DNA from: Priapulus caudatus
Lineage: Eukaryota > Priapulida > Priapulimorpha > Priapulimorphida > Priapulidae
Assembly (NCBI RefSeq): GCF_000485595.1
Contig: NW_014577354.1
Span: 63,041 to 90,798, forward strand
DNA length: 27,758 nucleotides
Direction: 5' to 3'
Positions 1-7,935 of the stretch are shown in pieces. The notes beneath the pieces were generated by a model. It was not told the origin of the DNA and ran no database searches. It was given only the letters and a program-made list of their open reading frames with translations. Position 1 is the first letter of the stretch. Each line of letters starts with the position of its first letter. Both the position numbers and the translations under genes were made by a program.

Positions 1-170
1 CCCTCGCTCGGTCCCTCTCGCGCTCGCTAGCTTCTGTTGCTATTGTTCTGTCTCTCACATGTTTAGTTGCTCTTTTTCGCGCTGTCTCGCTTTCTCTATC
101 TCTCTACTCTTCTTTCTACTCTAACTCTTCTTTCTTTCCTCTTCGGGGGGGGCAGGAAGTGCCTGCCTAT
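1..170. repeat. CT-rich low-complexity sequence
   Basis: The first 140 bases are pyrimidine-rich on the + strand, with degenerate TCTC and TTCT runs. An eight-G run at 145-152 breaks the pattern. No frame encodes a plausible protein. This is the edge of a CT tract that continues outside the window. Confidence 0.8.
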
Positions 171-183
171 TCTCTCGATTAAC

Positions 184-204
184 GTGTCGCCATGCAAGCG
201 ACAC
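184..204. other. small perfect hairpin (7-bp stem, 7-nt loop)
   Basis: GTGTCGC at 184-190 is followed by a seven-base loop and its exact reverse complement GCGACAC at 198-204. It lies in an otherwise unassigned island (about 170-330). No T-run follows, so nothing supports a terminator. It may be chance. Confidence 0.4.
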
Positions 205-329
205 TGATTTTCGTCTGACTAATATCCGCATTAATTTATGACGACCGACCGGCGTACGTCAAATTTTACGACGACGTGCATTAATTCGCTCATCGCGGAA
301 CTAGTTTCTTCGATCGCGGCAAAACGGTC

Positions 330-342
330 GCGTTACCCGCGC
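330..342. repeat. left target-site duplication of the 343-555 element
   Basis: GCGTTACCCGCGC directly abuts the left inverted repeat and is repeated exactly at 556-568 next to the right one. An exact 13-base match at both borders is strong evidence for insertion. Confidence 0.8.
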
Positions 343-555
343 AGCCGGCTGAAAGGGGTGATAGGATATGTTTACTAGGCACTTCCAATTTTAACATATA
401 TTTTACGATATATTAAAGAATGATGCAAAAACCCTAAAAAGTGCCCTAACCCTAACCCTAACCCTAACCCTAACCCTAACCCTAATTAAATTTAAAATAT
501 ATGTTAAAATTAGAAGTGCCTAGTAAACATATCCTATCACCCCTTTCAGCCGGCT
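343..555. mobile_element. snap-back MITE carrying a telomere-type array
   Basis: This 213-bp non-autonomous DNA element has near-perfect terminal inverted repeats of 63 bp, 343-405 and 493-555, with one mismatch that I can see. The tips read AGCCGGCT, itself a palindrome. The 87-bp interior is AT-rich and carries (CCCTAA)7. It has no open frame, so it would need a transposase supplied in trans. It is flanked by the direct repeat GCGTTACCCGCGC (330-342 and 556-568), 13 bp if the tip is placed at AGCC. That is long for a cut-and-paste target duplication (hAT 8, MULE 9-10), so the superfamily is open. Because the tip is palindromic, the exact boundary could shift by one or two bases. The near-identical arms imply recent insertion or hairpin-templated gene conversion. 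Confidence 0.88.
444..485. repeat. (CCCTAA)7 interstitial telomere-type array
   Basis: Seven uninterrupted CCCTAA units, TTAGGG on the minus strand, lie between the arms of the MITE. A lone CCCTAA sits at 432-437. The array runs directly into TTAAATTTAA, the same junction seen after the array at 6,878-6,913. It is too short and too internal to be a chromosome end. The G-rich strand has enough GGG runs to form a G-quadruplex. Confidence 0.95.
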
Positions 556-568
556 GCGTTACCCGCGC
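556..568. repeat. right target-site duplication of the 343-555 element
   Basis: This is an exact copy of the 13 bases at 330-342, immediately after the right inverted repeat ends at 555. Confidence 0.8.
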
Positions 569-716
569 GAACTACTTTGCGCGGCGGAGCGATCAGTGCG
601 CGCTACGATCAACATCGTGAATTCTTCTGATCTGCTCACGATCGACTTCGTGTCACGTGACGATCGTGCAAACATGCAAAGCGAGGACAGCTGGAGTGGA
701 ACACAGAGGGCGAGGG
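569..716. other. short unique island, no gene seen
   Basis: Mixed-composition, CpG-containing sequence (GTGCGCGC, CACGTGAC). No coding frame, RNA fold or repeat copy was recognised. It ends where the GA tract begins. Confidence 0.6.
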
Positions 717-1224
717 ACAGAGAGAGAGAGAAAGAGAGAGAGAGAGAAAGAGAGAGAGAAAGCTGGAGAGAGATTGAAAAAGAGATAGAGAGTGGGAAGA
801 AGAGAGCGAGCGAGAGAGAAAGAGAGAAAAAAAGATGAGAGAGAATGACAGGCAGAAAAAGAAAGAGAGAAGGAGAAACTGCGAGAGGGAATGAGAAATA
901 AGCGAGGGAGAGGTACGGAGGAAGAGAGGGAGGGAGAGCGCGAGCGAGCGAGGGAGAGAAACTGATAAAGTGAGGGAGGGAGACGGCGAGCGAGCAAGGT
1001 AGAGGAACTGAGAAAGTGAGGGAGGGAGAGCGCGAGAGAGAATGGGAAATAAGCGAGAGAGTGGTACGGAGGAAGAGAGAGAGAGGGAAAGCGCGAGAGA
1101 GAATGAGAAATAAGCGAGGGAGGAGAACTGAGAAAGTTAGGGAGGGAGAGCGCGAGCGAGCGAGTGAGAGGAACTGAGGAAGAGAGGAAAGCAGAGCTCG
1201 AACGAGCGAGTGAGAGAAAGAGAA

Positions 1225-1272
<48 letters not shown>
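717..1272. repeat. (GA)n-rich polypurine tract
   Basis: The + strand is almost entirely A and G, with GAGAGA, GGAGGGAGA and GAGCGAGC motifs, ending in a pure (GA)n at about 1,226-1,271. A phrase of about 50-60 bp, around GAGGGAGGGAGAGCGCGAG, recurs several times. That shows higher-order tandem duplication inside the tract. Frames here encode only Arg/Glu or Ser/Leu strings and are not genes. Confidence 0.9.
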
Positions 1273-1273
<1 letters not shown>

Positions 1274-1364
1274 GGGATGGGGAATTAGAGTCGGCGCACT
1301 GCGCAAACGACGCACGCGGTGCAAACAACGGTACGCTCTGAGCGAGCGGTGAAAGCCTCGCCTC

Positions 1365-1619
1365 CCCCACCCCTCTCTCTCTCTCCCTGCCCCTCTCTTT
1401 TTCTCTTTCTCGCTCGCTCGCTGACTTTCTTCTTCTTCTTCTTCTTCTTCTTCTTCTTCTCCTCCTCCTCGTCCTCCTTCTTCTTCTTGTTTTTCTTCTT
1501 CTTATTCTTCTTCTTCTTCGTCTTCTCCTCCTCCTCCTCTTTCTCCTCGACCTTCTTCTTCTTCTTCTCCTCCTCCTCCTCATCGTCATTCTTCTTCTTC
1601 TTCTTCTTTTTCTTCTTCT

Positions 1620-1650
<31 letters not shown>

Positions 1651-1870
1651 TTTCCTCCTCCTCTTCTTTCTCCTCGTCCTTCTTCTTCTTCTTCATCTTC
1701 TTCTTCTTCTTCTTCTCCTCCTCTTCCTTCTCGTCTTTCTTCTTCTTCTTCTTCTTCTTCTTCTTCTTCTTCTTCTTCTTCTTCTTCTTCTTCTTCTTCT
1801 CCTCCTCCTCCTCTTCCTCCTCGACCTTCTTCTTCTTCTTCTCCTCCTCCTCCTCGTCCTCCTCTTTTTT
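1365..1870. repeat. (CTT/CTC)n polypyrimidine microsatellite
   Basis: About 500 bp of CTT and CTC trinucleotides with rare interruptions (GTC, CAT, GAC). A long nearly pure CTT run lies at about 1,739-1,800. The minus strand is GAA-rich, the composition known from triplex-forming GAA expansions. It forms the first half of a module duplicated at 12,755-13,785. Confidence 0.93.
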
Positions 1871-2340
1871 CTCCGGTGCTGTCCGTATTTTGCATTGTTG
1901 TGTGATATGTATGCCCGCCGGTAAACAACGAGGCTGCGACTGAGGAGGAAGGAGGATGGGTTAGAGGAAAAATTGGAGAGAGAGAGGGAGGGATGAAGTG
2001 AGTGAGGAAGGGGGAGGGGAGGGGAGGAATGGAGTGAGTAAGAGAGGGAGAAAGGAAGGGAGGGAGGGAAGGAGAGAGGGAGGGAGGGAGGGAGGAAGAG
2101 AGGGATGGAGAAAGGGAGGGAGGGAGAGATGATAGAAAGGAAAAAGCGAGGGAGGTAGAGAGGAAAAGTTTCCGCTGCTCTGCTTTCCCCAACTCTCTTC
2201 CCCCTCGCACGACGGCGGTGGGAAAACCCGGAGGAAAGGTGAACTTTCGCTATCGATAAATCACGAGGTAGCCACGACTGAGAAGGAGAGAATAAAAGAG
2301 GTTTTCCCGCCCCCGCCGCCGCCTCCTCCCGCGTAGATAG
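1423..2340 (+). repeat. pyrimidine-to-purine module, copy 1 (pairs with 12,755-13,785)
   Basis: This stretch and about 12,755-13,785 share the same order of landmarks: CTT/CTC tract, a joint around GTATGCCCGCCGGTAAA, a GGA-rich tract with AGTGAGTGAGGAAGGGGGAG, then TCTTCCCCCTCGCAC, AAACCCGGAGGAAAGGTGAA, GAGGTAGCCACGACTGA, GGAGAGAATAAAAGAG and a GCC-rich end. The unique joints rule out convergence of simple repeats. Differences are mainly one- or two-base indels. The left boundary is uncertain because it lies in simple sequence. Copies are in the same orientation, 11.3 kb apart. Confidence 0.88.
1935..2165. repeat. (GGA/GGGA)n polypurine tract with G-quadruplex motif
   Basis: This is a purine-rich + strand, directly following a purine-poor tract. 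About 2,077-2,095 reads as four or more GGG runs separated by single A bases, a textbook intramolecular quadruplex pattern. The duplicate module keeps the same motif at about 13,517-13,535. Confidence 0.85.
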
Positions 2341-2390
2341 AGAGCGAGAGAGAGAGAAATGGAGCGTGCGAGAGAGAGAGCGCGCACAAA

Positions 2391-2453
<63 letters not shown>

Positions 2454-2555
2454 GAGAGAGTGCGCGCGAAAGAGAGCGAGAGAGAGAGAGAGAGAGAGAG
2501 CGTGATAGAACGAGAGAGCGCGCGCGAGAGAGAGGGGGAGGAGAAAGAGATGAAA
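2339..2555. repeat. (GA)n tract with GCGC interruptions
   Basis: Long GA runs (about 2,393-2,460 and 2,468-2,500) are interrupted by GCGCGC and GTGCGA blocks. The tract follows the end of the duplicated module; a similar GA tract follows copy 2 at about 13,830. Confidence 0.9.
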
Positions 2556-2880
2556 AGTCGAATCAGAGAATATGGAATATACGAATCGAGACGATCTTAC
2601 GATCACGCGCCAATACGACACATCATCTTCGCACACAGAGACTCTAAAGTTGGACTGTATTTAATACGAACCCAATCAGAAGCACTCGGCTCCCAGCGCC
2701 AATACTCTCGAATCGTAATACAATTCCACACAAAGGATTACCATATAATCATTCATGTGTCAGTGTGTACTGAAATCGACACGCTAACGCATTCCCTCTA
2801 TTTGGGGTTGCCCCACATTGTGAGGACGGCTGGCGCCTACCCAATCTCGGCCGCATAAATTCTGTTCGGTTTTTTCGCCG
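2556..2880. other. unassigned mixed-composition island
   Basis: About 325 bp of non-repetitive sequence. An open frame continues from the GA tract into it, but shows no domain, and a frame anchored in microsatellite DNA is poor evidence. No tRNA-like boxes or terminal repeats were seen. Confidence 0.55.
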
Positions 2881-3075
2881 GCATTCACTCACGCGCGCGC
2901 GCGCTCAGAGCATATACGTGGCTACGCACGTAGAGGCGCACACACGCAAACGCGCACGCACGCAGACGCACATGCATGTACGCACGTACGCACCCCACCG
3001 CACCGCACAGCACCGCACCGCACCGCACCGCACCGCACCGCACGTACGTACGTACGCACATACACACATGCACGA
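2881..3075. repeat. (CGCA)n and (CACCG)n microsatellites
   Basis: CGCG and CGCACACG-type repeats lead into a CACCG pentanucleotide run (about 2,995-3,042), then CGTA tetranucleotides and CACA. The pentamer is the only one of its kind that I noticed in the window. Confidence 0.9.
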
Positions 3076-3960
3076 GTGAATTCCATTTAAACACCTCATC
3101 CATCGCGAATGTTAGAACTCACACAGCGCACGCTACCGTGCATACACACTTTAAATTGACTACGTCACGCATTTTCTATGGTAAAATTTGTAAAATTTTT
3201 GTTGGCATTTTTTTACATTAAAAGTAAGAACTAACGGGGCTAAACGTATCGTCAAATTCTTACCTGATGAGATTGTTTCTCAACTAGTTAAAAATCCAAA
3301 AAACTTGGACGATTTGATAATAATTTTGTTTCTGACATTAATTGCTTGGGCTATGTATGAGTCACGAGTGTATGTTCACATCGAAAAATATAGTAAAATA
3401 GTATAATGCAGCAATTTAACCATAAAAAGTGAACAGAATCACTTATATTTTGTGAAAAAAAAAAATTTATTTTTACTATTTACGGTGACGTAATCACTTT
3501 AACAGATACTCAAATATTAATTTCGCTACTCAGTTTTTCTCGTGAAACCTCGACGCAGCGGCCAGATATTACCATCATCAGTTACCTCCGCGCTTTAGCA
3601 AACGCGCACAATAAAAAATTTCCGTCGACTTTCGAGAAGAGGACGCGAAAGACGCTGCCGTCAAGGAATGAAGCTCTGCAAGCCACAATGAGCGACCGCA
3701 ACCCGCTCGCGAATCGAACTTCCGTAAAAAACAACAACACCATTACACAGATATCGGAATTGTCCGGATCGAAGAATAAATGTACATTTCACACGCAAGT
3801 AAATCGTGCATCGATCATGCAATAGAAAATGCACATTTCACGGCGATCGCTACTTCATAACAACGGAGAGTTGTGCAGCGGCTTGAGACGGAGTAATTTT
3901 AGGGGAAGGGTAGGTGCGCGTCGTTAAATTTCTGACGTTTGCGTTTCTACTAGGCGTACG
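3076..3960. other. AT-rich unassigned island
   Basis: This is one of the longest non-repetitive stretches in the first half. Stops are dense in all frames. It has A and T runs, for example A11 near 3,456. No polyadenylation context, tRNA boxes, inverted termini or coding signature was recognised. It may hold an old element or part of an intron, but I cannot tell. Confidence 0.5.
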
Positions 3961-4115
3961 GTGTACTGCTGCTGCTACTACTACTACTACTACTACTACT
4001 ACTGCTGCTGCTGCTACTGCTGTTAATTCTGCTGCTGCTGCTGCTGCTGCTGTTGCTGCTACTGCTGCTGCTGCTACTACTGCTGCTGCTGCTGCTACTA
4101 CTACCGTTGCTTCTG

Positions 4116-4147
<32 letters not shown>

Positions 4148-4148
4148 T

Positions 4149-4186
<38 letters not shown>

Positions 4187-4220
4187 ACTACTACTACTAC
4201 TACTGCTGCTACTGCTGCTA

Positions 4221-4259
<39 letters not shown>

Positions 4260-4265
4260 CTACTG
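3961..4265. repeat. (CTG/CTA)n trinucleotide array
   Basis: About 300 bp alternate between blocks of CTG and CTA, with scattered GTT, TCT and CGT triplets. All frames on both strands stay open, giving poly-Ala/Thr, poly-Leu or poly-Ser, as expected from composition. CTG/CAG tracts of this length form slipped hairpins and are length-unstable. Confidence 0.93.
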
Positions 4266-4367
4266 CACGCAAATCGTGCGGGGAGGAAGAATTTATGCAG
4301 CATATAATGGCCAGCGGTTCACGGTTAAGAATTGCGCGATCGCGCGCGTAGGTGCGCGGGCATTAAA

Positions 4368-4652
4368 AAGCGAGAGAGAGAGAGAGGCAGAGAAGGAGGA
4401 GAAAAATGGGAACAGAGGGAGAGGGGAAGAGAGAGAGGGCAGAAAGGGAATTCGAGAGAGAGGGAGATGGAGAGAAGGAGACAGACGGAAGAAAAGAGGA
4501 ACAGAGAGAGAGGGGGGAGAAAAGAGGGACAGAAAGCGATAGATAGATTATAAATAGAGAGACGAGAGAGAGAAGGAGAGAGAGAGAATGAGCGAGCAAA
4601 GAAGGAAAGAGCGCGAACGGGAGATAGAGCAATAGGGCTGACGAGACAGAGT

Positions 4653-4700
<48 letters not shown>

Positions 4701-4885
4701 GACAGAGTGAGAACGCGCGAGAGCGAGAGAGCGAGAGAGCAAGAGAGCGAGAGAGTGAGTGCGAAAGGGAGATAGAGCAACGGAGCGAGAGGGCATGAGA
4801 GAGAGAGAGTGGGCGCGAATGAGAGATAGAGCAATAGAGCGAGTGTGAGAGAGTGACAGAGAGAGATAGAGAGGGAAGACATACG
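4368..4885. repeat. (GA)n-rich polypurine tract
   Basis: A GA-rich + strand with a pure run at about 4,650-4,688. A phrase built on GAGATAGAGCAATAGAGCGAG recurs about three times between 4,620 and 4,840, so the tract includes a degenerate longer-period tandem repeat. No coding signal. Confidence 0.9.
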
Positions 4886-4984
4886 TGGGTTCCACAGCCA
4901 GTGAAAGGAAATGTAAATCGACACCTATAGATAGACGAACAGACGCAGAATAGCAACGAAGGCAGACGAATCGTGGATACATTC

Positions 4985-5372
4985 TCACGCATATATAATA
5001 GCGGAGGAGGCTTTTAGCTTCTCTCTCTCTCGCCTCCAGTTCTTCATTTCAGCAATATACAGCTTTCATAGCAGCTACCGACGTAATCCGGGGAGGCGGT
5101 TGGCCTTAATGGGCACCACTCAACAGCACCCGCGCACGCCGAAAAGCTCGCAGAGTCTTGCGTTAGTCACGCCCGCTGAGCCCTTAGGGCTGCGCATCCC
5201 GATTTGCCTTCGCCGACACCAGCTGGGCATAGAACGAGGTTTAGGAGCGCTGGGGTTATTTAGTGGCGGGTAGCACCTCCCCCTCTCTTCCTTCCTCCCC
5301 CGTAGGCAATTAACAGCGCGATAGGCGAAGCCTGTTACTGAGACAAAGGCAGCACCGAGAGAGAGAGGCTAA
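4985..5372. other. GC-rich unassigned island
   Basis: About 390 bp of complex, GC-rich sequence. It includes the small hairpin GAGCCCTTAGGGCTG near 5,178 and no simple repeat. Its sharp contrast with the flanking GA tracts suggests either a conserved non-coding element or a transposon fragment. I see no tRNA boxes, open frame or inverted termini, and do not recognise a family. Confidence 0.5.
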
Positions 5373-5535
5373 TCTAGGGCACACTCGAGAAGGTGCGAAG
5401 GAGAATGGGAAAATCGCATGATGATGAGATTGTGGAGTCGGGTAGCCACCCGTCGCTCACCCGAGCAGTGGCAGACGCCTCGCTTCCCGACGTACACGTA
5501 CGCGAAACAGGACGCGTGTTACGTATACCCGTCGG

Positions 5536-5790
5536 TGAGCGGGGGGAGAGGAGGAGGAGGAGACGGGGAGAAGGGACAGAATGAAGAGGGGGAGGAGATG
5601 AAAGAGGACGAGGAGGGGAGGAGGAGGAGGGTGGAGGAGAAAGCGAGGAGATGAGGGGATGAGAAGGAGCAGTAGGGGGAGGAGGGAGGACAATGAGGAG
5701 AATGGGGGAGGAGGAGGAGGAGGAGGAGGAGGAGGAAGAGGAGGAGGAGGAGGAGGAGAATGAGAAGGATGGGAGAGGAGTAGTATGAGG
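5536..5790. repeat. (GGA)n polypurine tract
   Basis: GAGGAGGAG and GGGGAGGAGG blocks on the + strand, with the purest (GAG)n at about 5,707-5,760. It may adopt G-rich structures. Frames give Glu/Arg or Ser/Pro strings only. Confidence 0.9.
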
Positions 5791-6335
5791 AGGAAAGAGG
5801 AAGCGATTTATAAGGAAAGCAGCAGGAAGAGCAGAGGTGACGCCCATTCAACTTGTATGCGCGGGCAAGTGAAAAGGAGGAATAAGGAAGAAAGCAAGTT
5901 AGAAGCCGCAGGAAAGAGTGACGTACCTCAAATTCGCGTGCGTGAGCAGGGGAAATGGAGGGAAAATGGAGAAGAAGGCAGTGGCAAGCAGCAGAAATAG
6001 AAGACCTGCCCCTCCAGCGTGCGTGGCCAAAAGAAATGAGAAGGGAGGGAAGAAGGAAGAAGAAGACAAATCGGAAGAGGAGAGGTGCCTTCGCAAACGT
6101 CCTTAGATAAGAGGTGAAGGCGGAGAGAGGAAGACGGGCGAAGGAAGGGCACAGCATGCGACGTGAAGAGCTAGTCCATAGTTGCGGAGCTGTTGCGTGT
6201 GTGGTGGCGTATTGCCAGCTATAGAGCATGTTGACGCTGCGGGCGATTGCTGCGATATTTCCACTAATAGTCAATCATAGATTCAGCGGCCTTCGTCCAT
6301 GCTCGCTCATAGTTATTAGCGAGACAGCATGATAG
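5791..6335. other. purine-biased to mixed unassigned region
   Basis: From 5,791 to about 6,150 the + strand stays A/G-rich but is no longer a simple repeat. From 6,150 to 6,335 it is mixed sequence. Overlapping short frames occur on both strands, with no recognisable domain and no start context worth defending. Confidence 0.5.
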
Positions 6336-6348
6336 ACAACAGCTCGCG

Positions 6349-6482
6349 ACACGCACACACGCACACACGCACGCACACACACGCACACACCACACGCGCG
6401 ACACACACACACACACACACACTCTCTTCCTTTCTGTCTGTCTATCTCTCTCTTCTCTCTCCCTCTCTCTCTCTCCATAATC
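6349..6482. repeat. (CGCACA)n/(CA)n then (CT)n microsatellites
   Basis: ACGCACAC blocks grade into (CA)n at about 6,402-6,421, then (CT)n-rich sequence at 6,422-6,476. The order CA, CT, CTC is continuous with the next tract and suggests successive slippage. Confidence 0.9.
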
Positions 6483-6768
6483 TTCTCTGCCACCTCCTCC
6501 CCTTCGCCCATCTCCTCCTTTTCCTCCTTTTCCTCCTCCTTCTCCTCCTGCTCCTTCTCCTCTTCCTCCTCTTCCTCCTCCTGCTCCTCCAGCTTCTCCT
6601 TCTCCTCATCCTCCTCATCCTCCTGCTGCTCAACCTCTTTCTCCTCCTCCTCTTCCTCCTCCTCCTCCTCCTCCTCCTCCTCCTTTTCCTCCTCTTTCCC
6701 CTTCTCCTTCTCCTCCTCCTCCTCCTCCTCCTCCTCCTCCTCCTCCTCCTCCTCCTTCTCCTTCTCAT
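6483..6768. repeat. (CTC/CTT)n polypyrimidine tract
   Basis: TCC and TTC trinucleotides dominate, with a nearly pure (CTC)n at about 6,714-6,753. It lies 80 bp upstream of the second MITE-like element. It does not share the unique joints of the 1,423-2,340 module, so I treat it as independent. Confidence 0.92.
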
Positions 6769-6838
6769 CACCCTACAGCTTTGCAGCAGTTGCAGCGGCA
6801 ATTTTTAGAAACACGGACATCGCCTTCGCATGCGCCAT

Positions 6839-6847
6839 GGGCGGGGC
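6839..6847. repeat. left 9-bp target-site duplication
   Basis: GGGCGGGGC here is repeated exactly at 7,243-7,251. Both copies abut the inverted termini of the element. Confidence 0.7.
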
Positions 6848-6877
6848 GCAAAAAATTTTTCCCACTGCAGTTTCAGA

Positions 6878-6913
6878 CCCTAACCCTAACCCTAACCCTA
6901 ACCCTAACCCTAA
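6878..6913. repeat. (CCCTAA)6 interstitial telomere-type array
   Basis: Six perfect CCCTAA units, followed directly by TTAAATTTAA as at 486-495. The shared orientation and shared junction in two otherwise different inverted-repeat elements suggest a common source for the array plus its flank. Confidence 0.95.
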
Positions 6914-7073
6914 TTAAATTTAATTAACACTAATAAATTTAATTAAATAAAAAAATAATAATTTTTTATTAAATTGTTGTAAATAAATCATGTAGGGCCT
7001 AAATATTTGCGTTATTGGAAAACAATAGTTAAATGGATAAAGATAGAAAAATACAGAAAACAGGAAAATAATT

Positions 7074-7119
7074 AAAAAACTTACGGGATTCGAACCAACG
7101 ACCGCTACCTCCTTGGCTA
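7074..7119 (-). ncRNA. tRNA-like Pol III remnant (boxes A and B, T6 end)
   Basis: On the minus strand a box A-like word TAGCCAAGGAGGTAGCGGT (7,101-7,119) is followed after four bases by a perfect box B GGTTCGAATCC (7,086-7,096). A run of six T (7,074-7,079) comes six bases later, the usual Pol III stop. The two boxes are far closer than in a real tRNA, where the anticodon arm separates them. This is therefore a deleted tRNA or SINE head, not a functional tRNA gene. A CCAAT word lies upstream (7,189-7,197, minus strand), possibly by chance. Confidence 0.55.
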
Positions 7120-7242
7120 TACAGGGATATTGAAAATCACACATGACATATGCTAAATAAGGGCGAAGTCGAGTGAATGAAGTGCGCTGATTGGCTGTGG
7201 AAAGATTGGGGTCCGGAACTCAAGTGGGAAAAATAATTTCGC

Positions 7243-7251
7243 GGGCGGGGC
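7243..7251. repeat. right 9-bp target-site duplication
   Basis: Exact copy of 6,839-6,847 at the right border. The sequence is GC-rich, so chance is more likely than for a complex word, but the position matches the inverted termini. Confidence 0.7.
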
Positions 7252-7260
7252 TAACACTAC

Positions 7261-7411
7261 ATGCATGCATGCGGGCGGGCTGGCGGGCGAAGACATGAAG
7301 ACTATGGAATGCTACCTAGTCGTACTACTACGGATGGAACTATTCATCTTTGAGTGCGTGCGTGCGTGCGTACGTGCGTGCGTGCGTGAGTGCGTGCGTG
7401 CGTGAGTGCGT
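7261..7411. repeat. (ATGC)n, GGGC and (GTGC)n repeats
   Basis: ATGCATGC and GGGCGGGCTGGCGGGC at about 7,261-7,290 precede mixed sequence, and then (GTGC)n with GTAC and GTGA variants at about 7,352-7,411. Confidence 0.85.
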
Positions 7412-7550
7412 CCGTGTCTTTCGTTATCCGTCGGAGCAACTCTACACCCGGCGGCGATAGAGGTGCTCATCAATGTTTCATGACGCCACCAATCCCGGCT
7501 GTTGACCGGCGTCAGCTGCGGCGAACAGGCTTCAGATTCAGTTACAAACT

Positions 7551-7935
7551 GACGCTGATGCTGATGCTGATGCTGACGCTGATGCTGATGCTGATGCTGA
7601 TGCTGATGCTGATGCTGCTGCTGCTGATGCTGATGCTGATGCTGATGCTGATGCTGATGCTGCTGCTGCTGATAATGATGATAATGATGATGATGATGCT
7701 GTTACTACTACTGCTGCTGCTGCTACTGCGGCTACTTCTGCTACTGCTACTGTTGCTGTTGTTGCTACTGCTGCTGCTGCTACTACTGCTGCAGCTGTTG
7801 TTGCTACTGTTACTACTACTGCTGTTGCTACTGCTGTTCTTGCTACTGCTGCTGCTGCTGCTGCTGCTGTTGGTACTGCTGCCTTTATCGCCGCCGTCGT
7901 CGTCGCCGCCGCCGTCGCCACCGCTTCCGCAGGTG
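7551..7935. repeat. (CTGATG)n to (CTG/CTA)n composite array
   Basis: It starts as a clean hexanucleotide CTGATG (7,551-7,670) with one-base variants. It passes through ATGATA and GATGAT blocks, then becomes (CTG/CTA/GTT)n to about 7,880 and a GCC/GTC section to 7,935. All frames are open because stop codons are excluded by composition. The ordered change suggests growth by local slippage from different seeds. Confidence 0.93.

Larger units (their letters stand above)
6848..7242. mobile_element. MITE-like element with telomere-type array and tRNA remnant
   Basis: The left end starts GCAAAAAATTTTTCCCACT. The right end, read on the other strand, starts GCGAAATTATTTTTCCCACTT. The two align over about 34 bp with about 27 matches. 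Exact 9-bp direct repeats GGGCGGGGC flank it at 6,839-6,847 and 7,243-7,251, a length typical of MULE-like transposons. The 395-bp body is AT-rich and non-coding. It carries (CCCTAA)6 just inside the left terminus and a minus-strand Pol III-like remnant. The termini are more diverged than those of the 343-555 element, so it looks older. Superfamily assignment is inference. Confidence 0.72.

Noticed and set aside
444-485. A true telomere or a chromosome end
   Set aside because: Only six to seven units per array, both internal to inverted-repeat elements and flanked by normal sequence on both sides.
653-2210. Long open frames rich in Leu/Ser/Phe or Arg/Glu around the first GA and CTT tracts
   Set aside because: They come entirely from dinucleotide and trinucleotide repeats that lack stop codons. 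They overlap on both strands and show no domains, splice context or start context.
3850-4351. Poly-Ala/Thr, poly-Ser and poly-Leu frames in the CTG/CTA array, possible polyglutamine-type exon
   Set aside because: All frames on both strands are open to a similar extent and no flanking complex coding sequence is attached, so nothing selects one frame as an exon.
5785-6106. Small overlapping frames on both strands between the GGA tract and 6,106
   Set aside because: Purine-biased composition reduces stops. No motif, no conserved start and no supporting neighbour.
7074-7119. Functional tRNA gene
   Set aside because: Boxes A and B are only four bases apart and no anticodon arm or acceptor stem can be formed.
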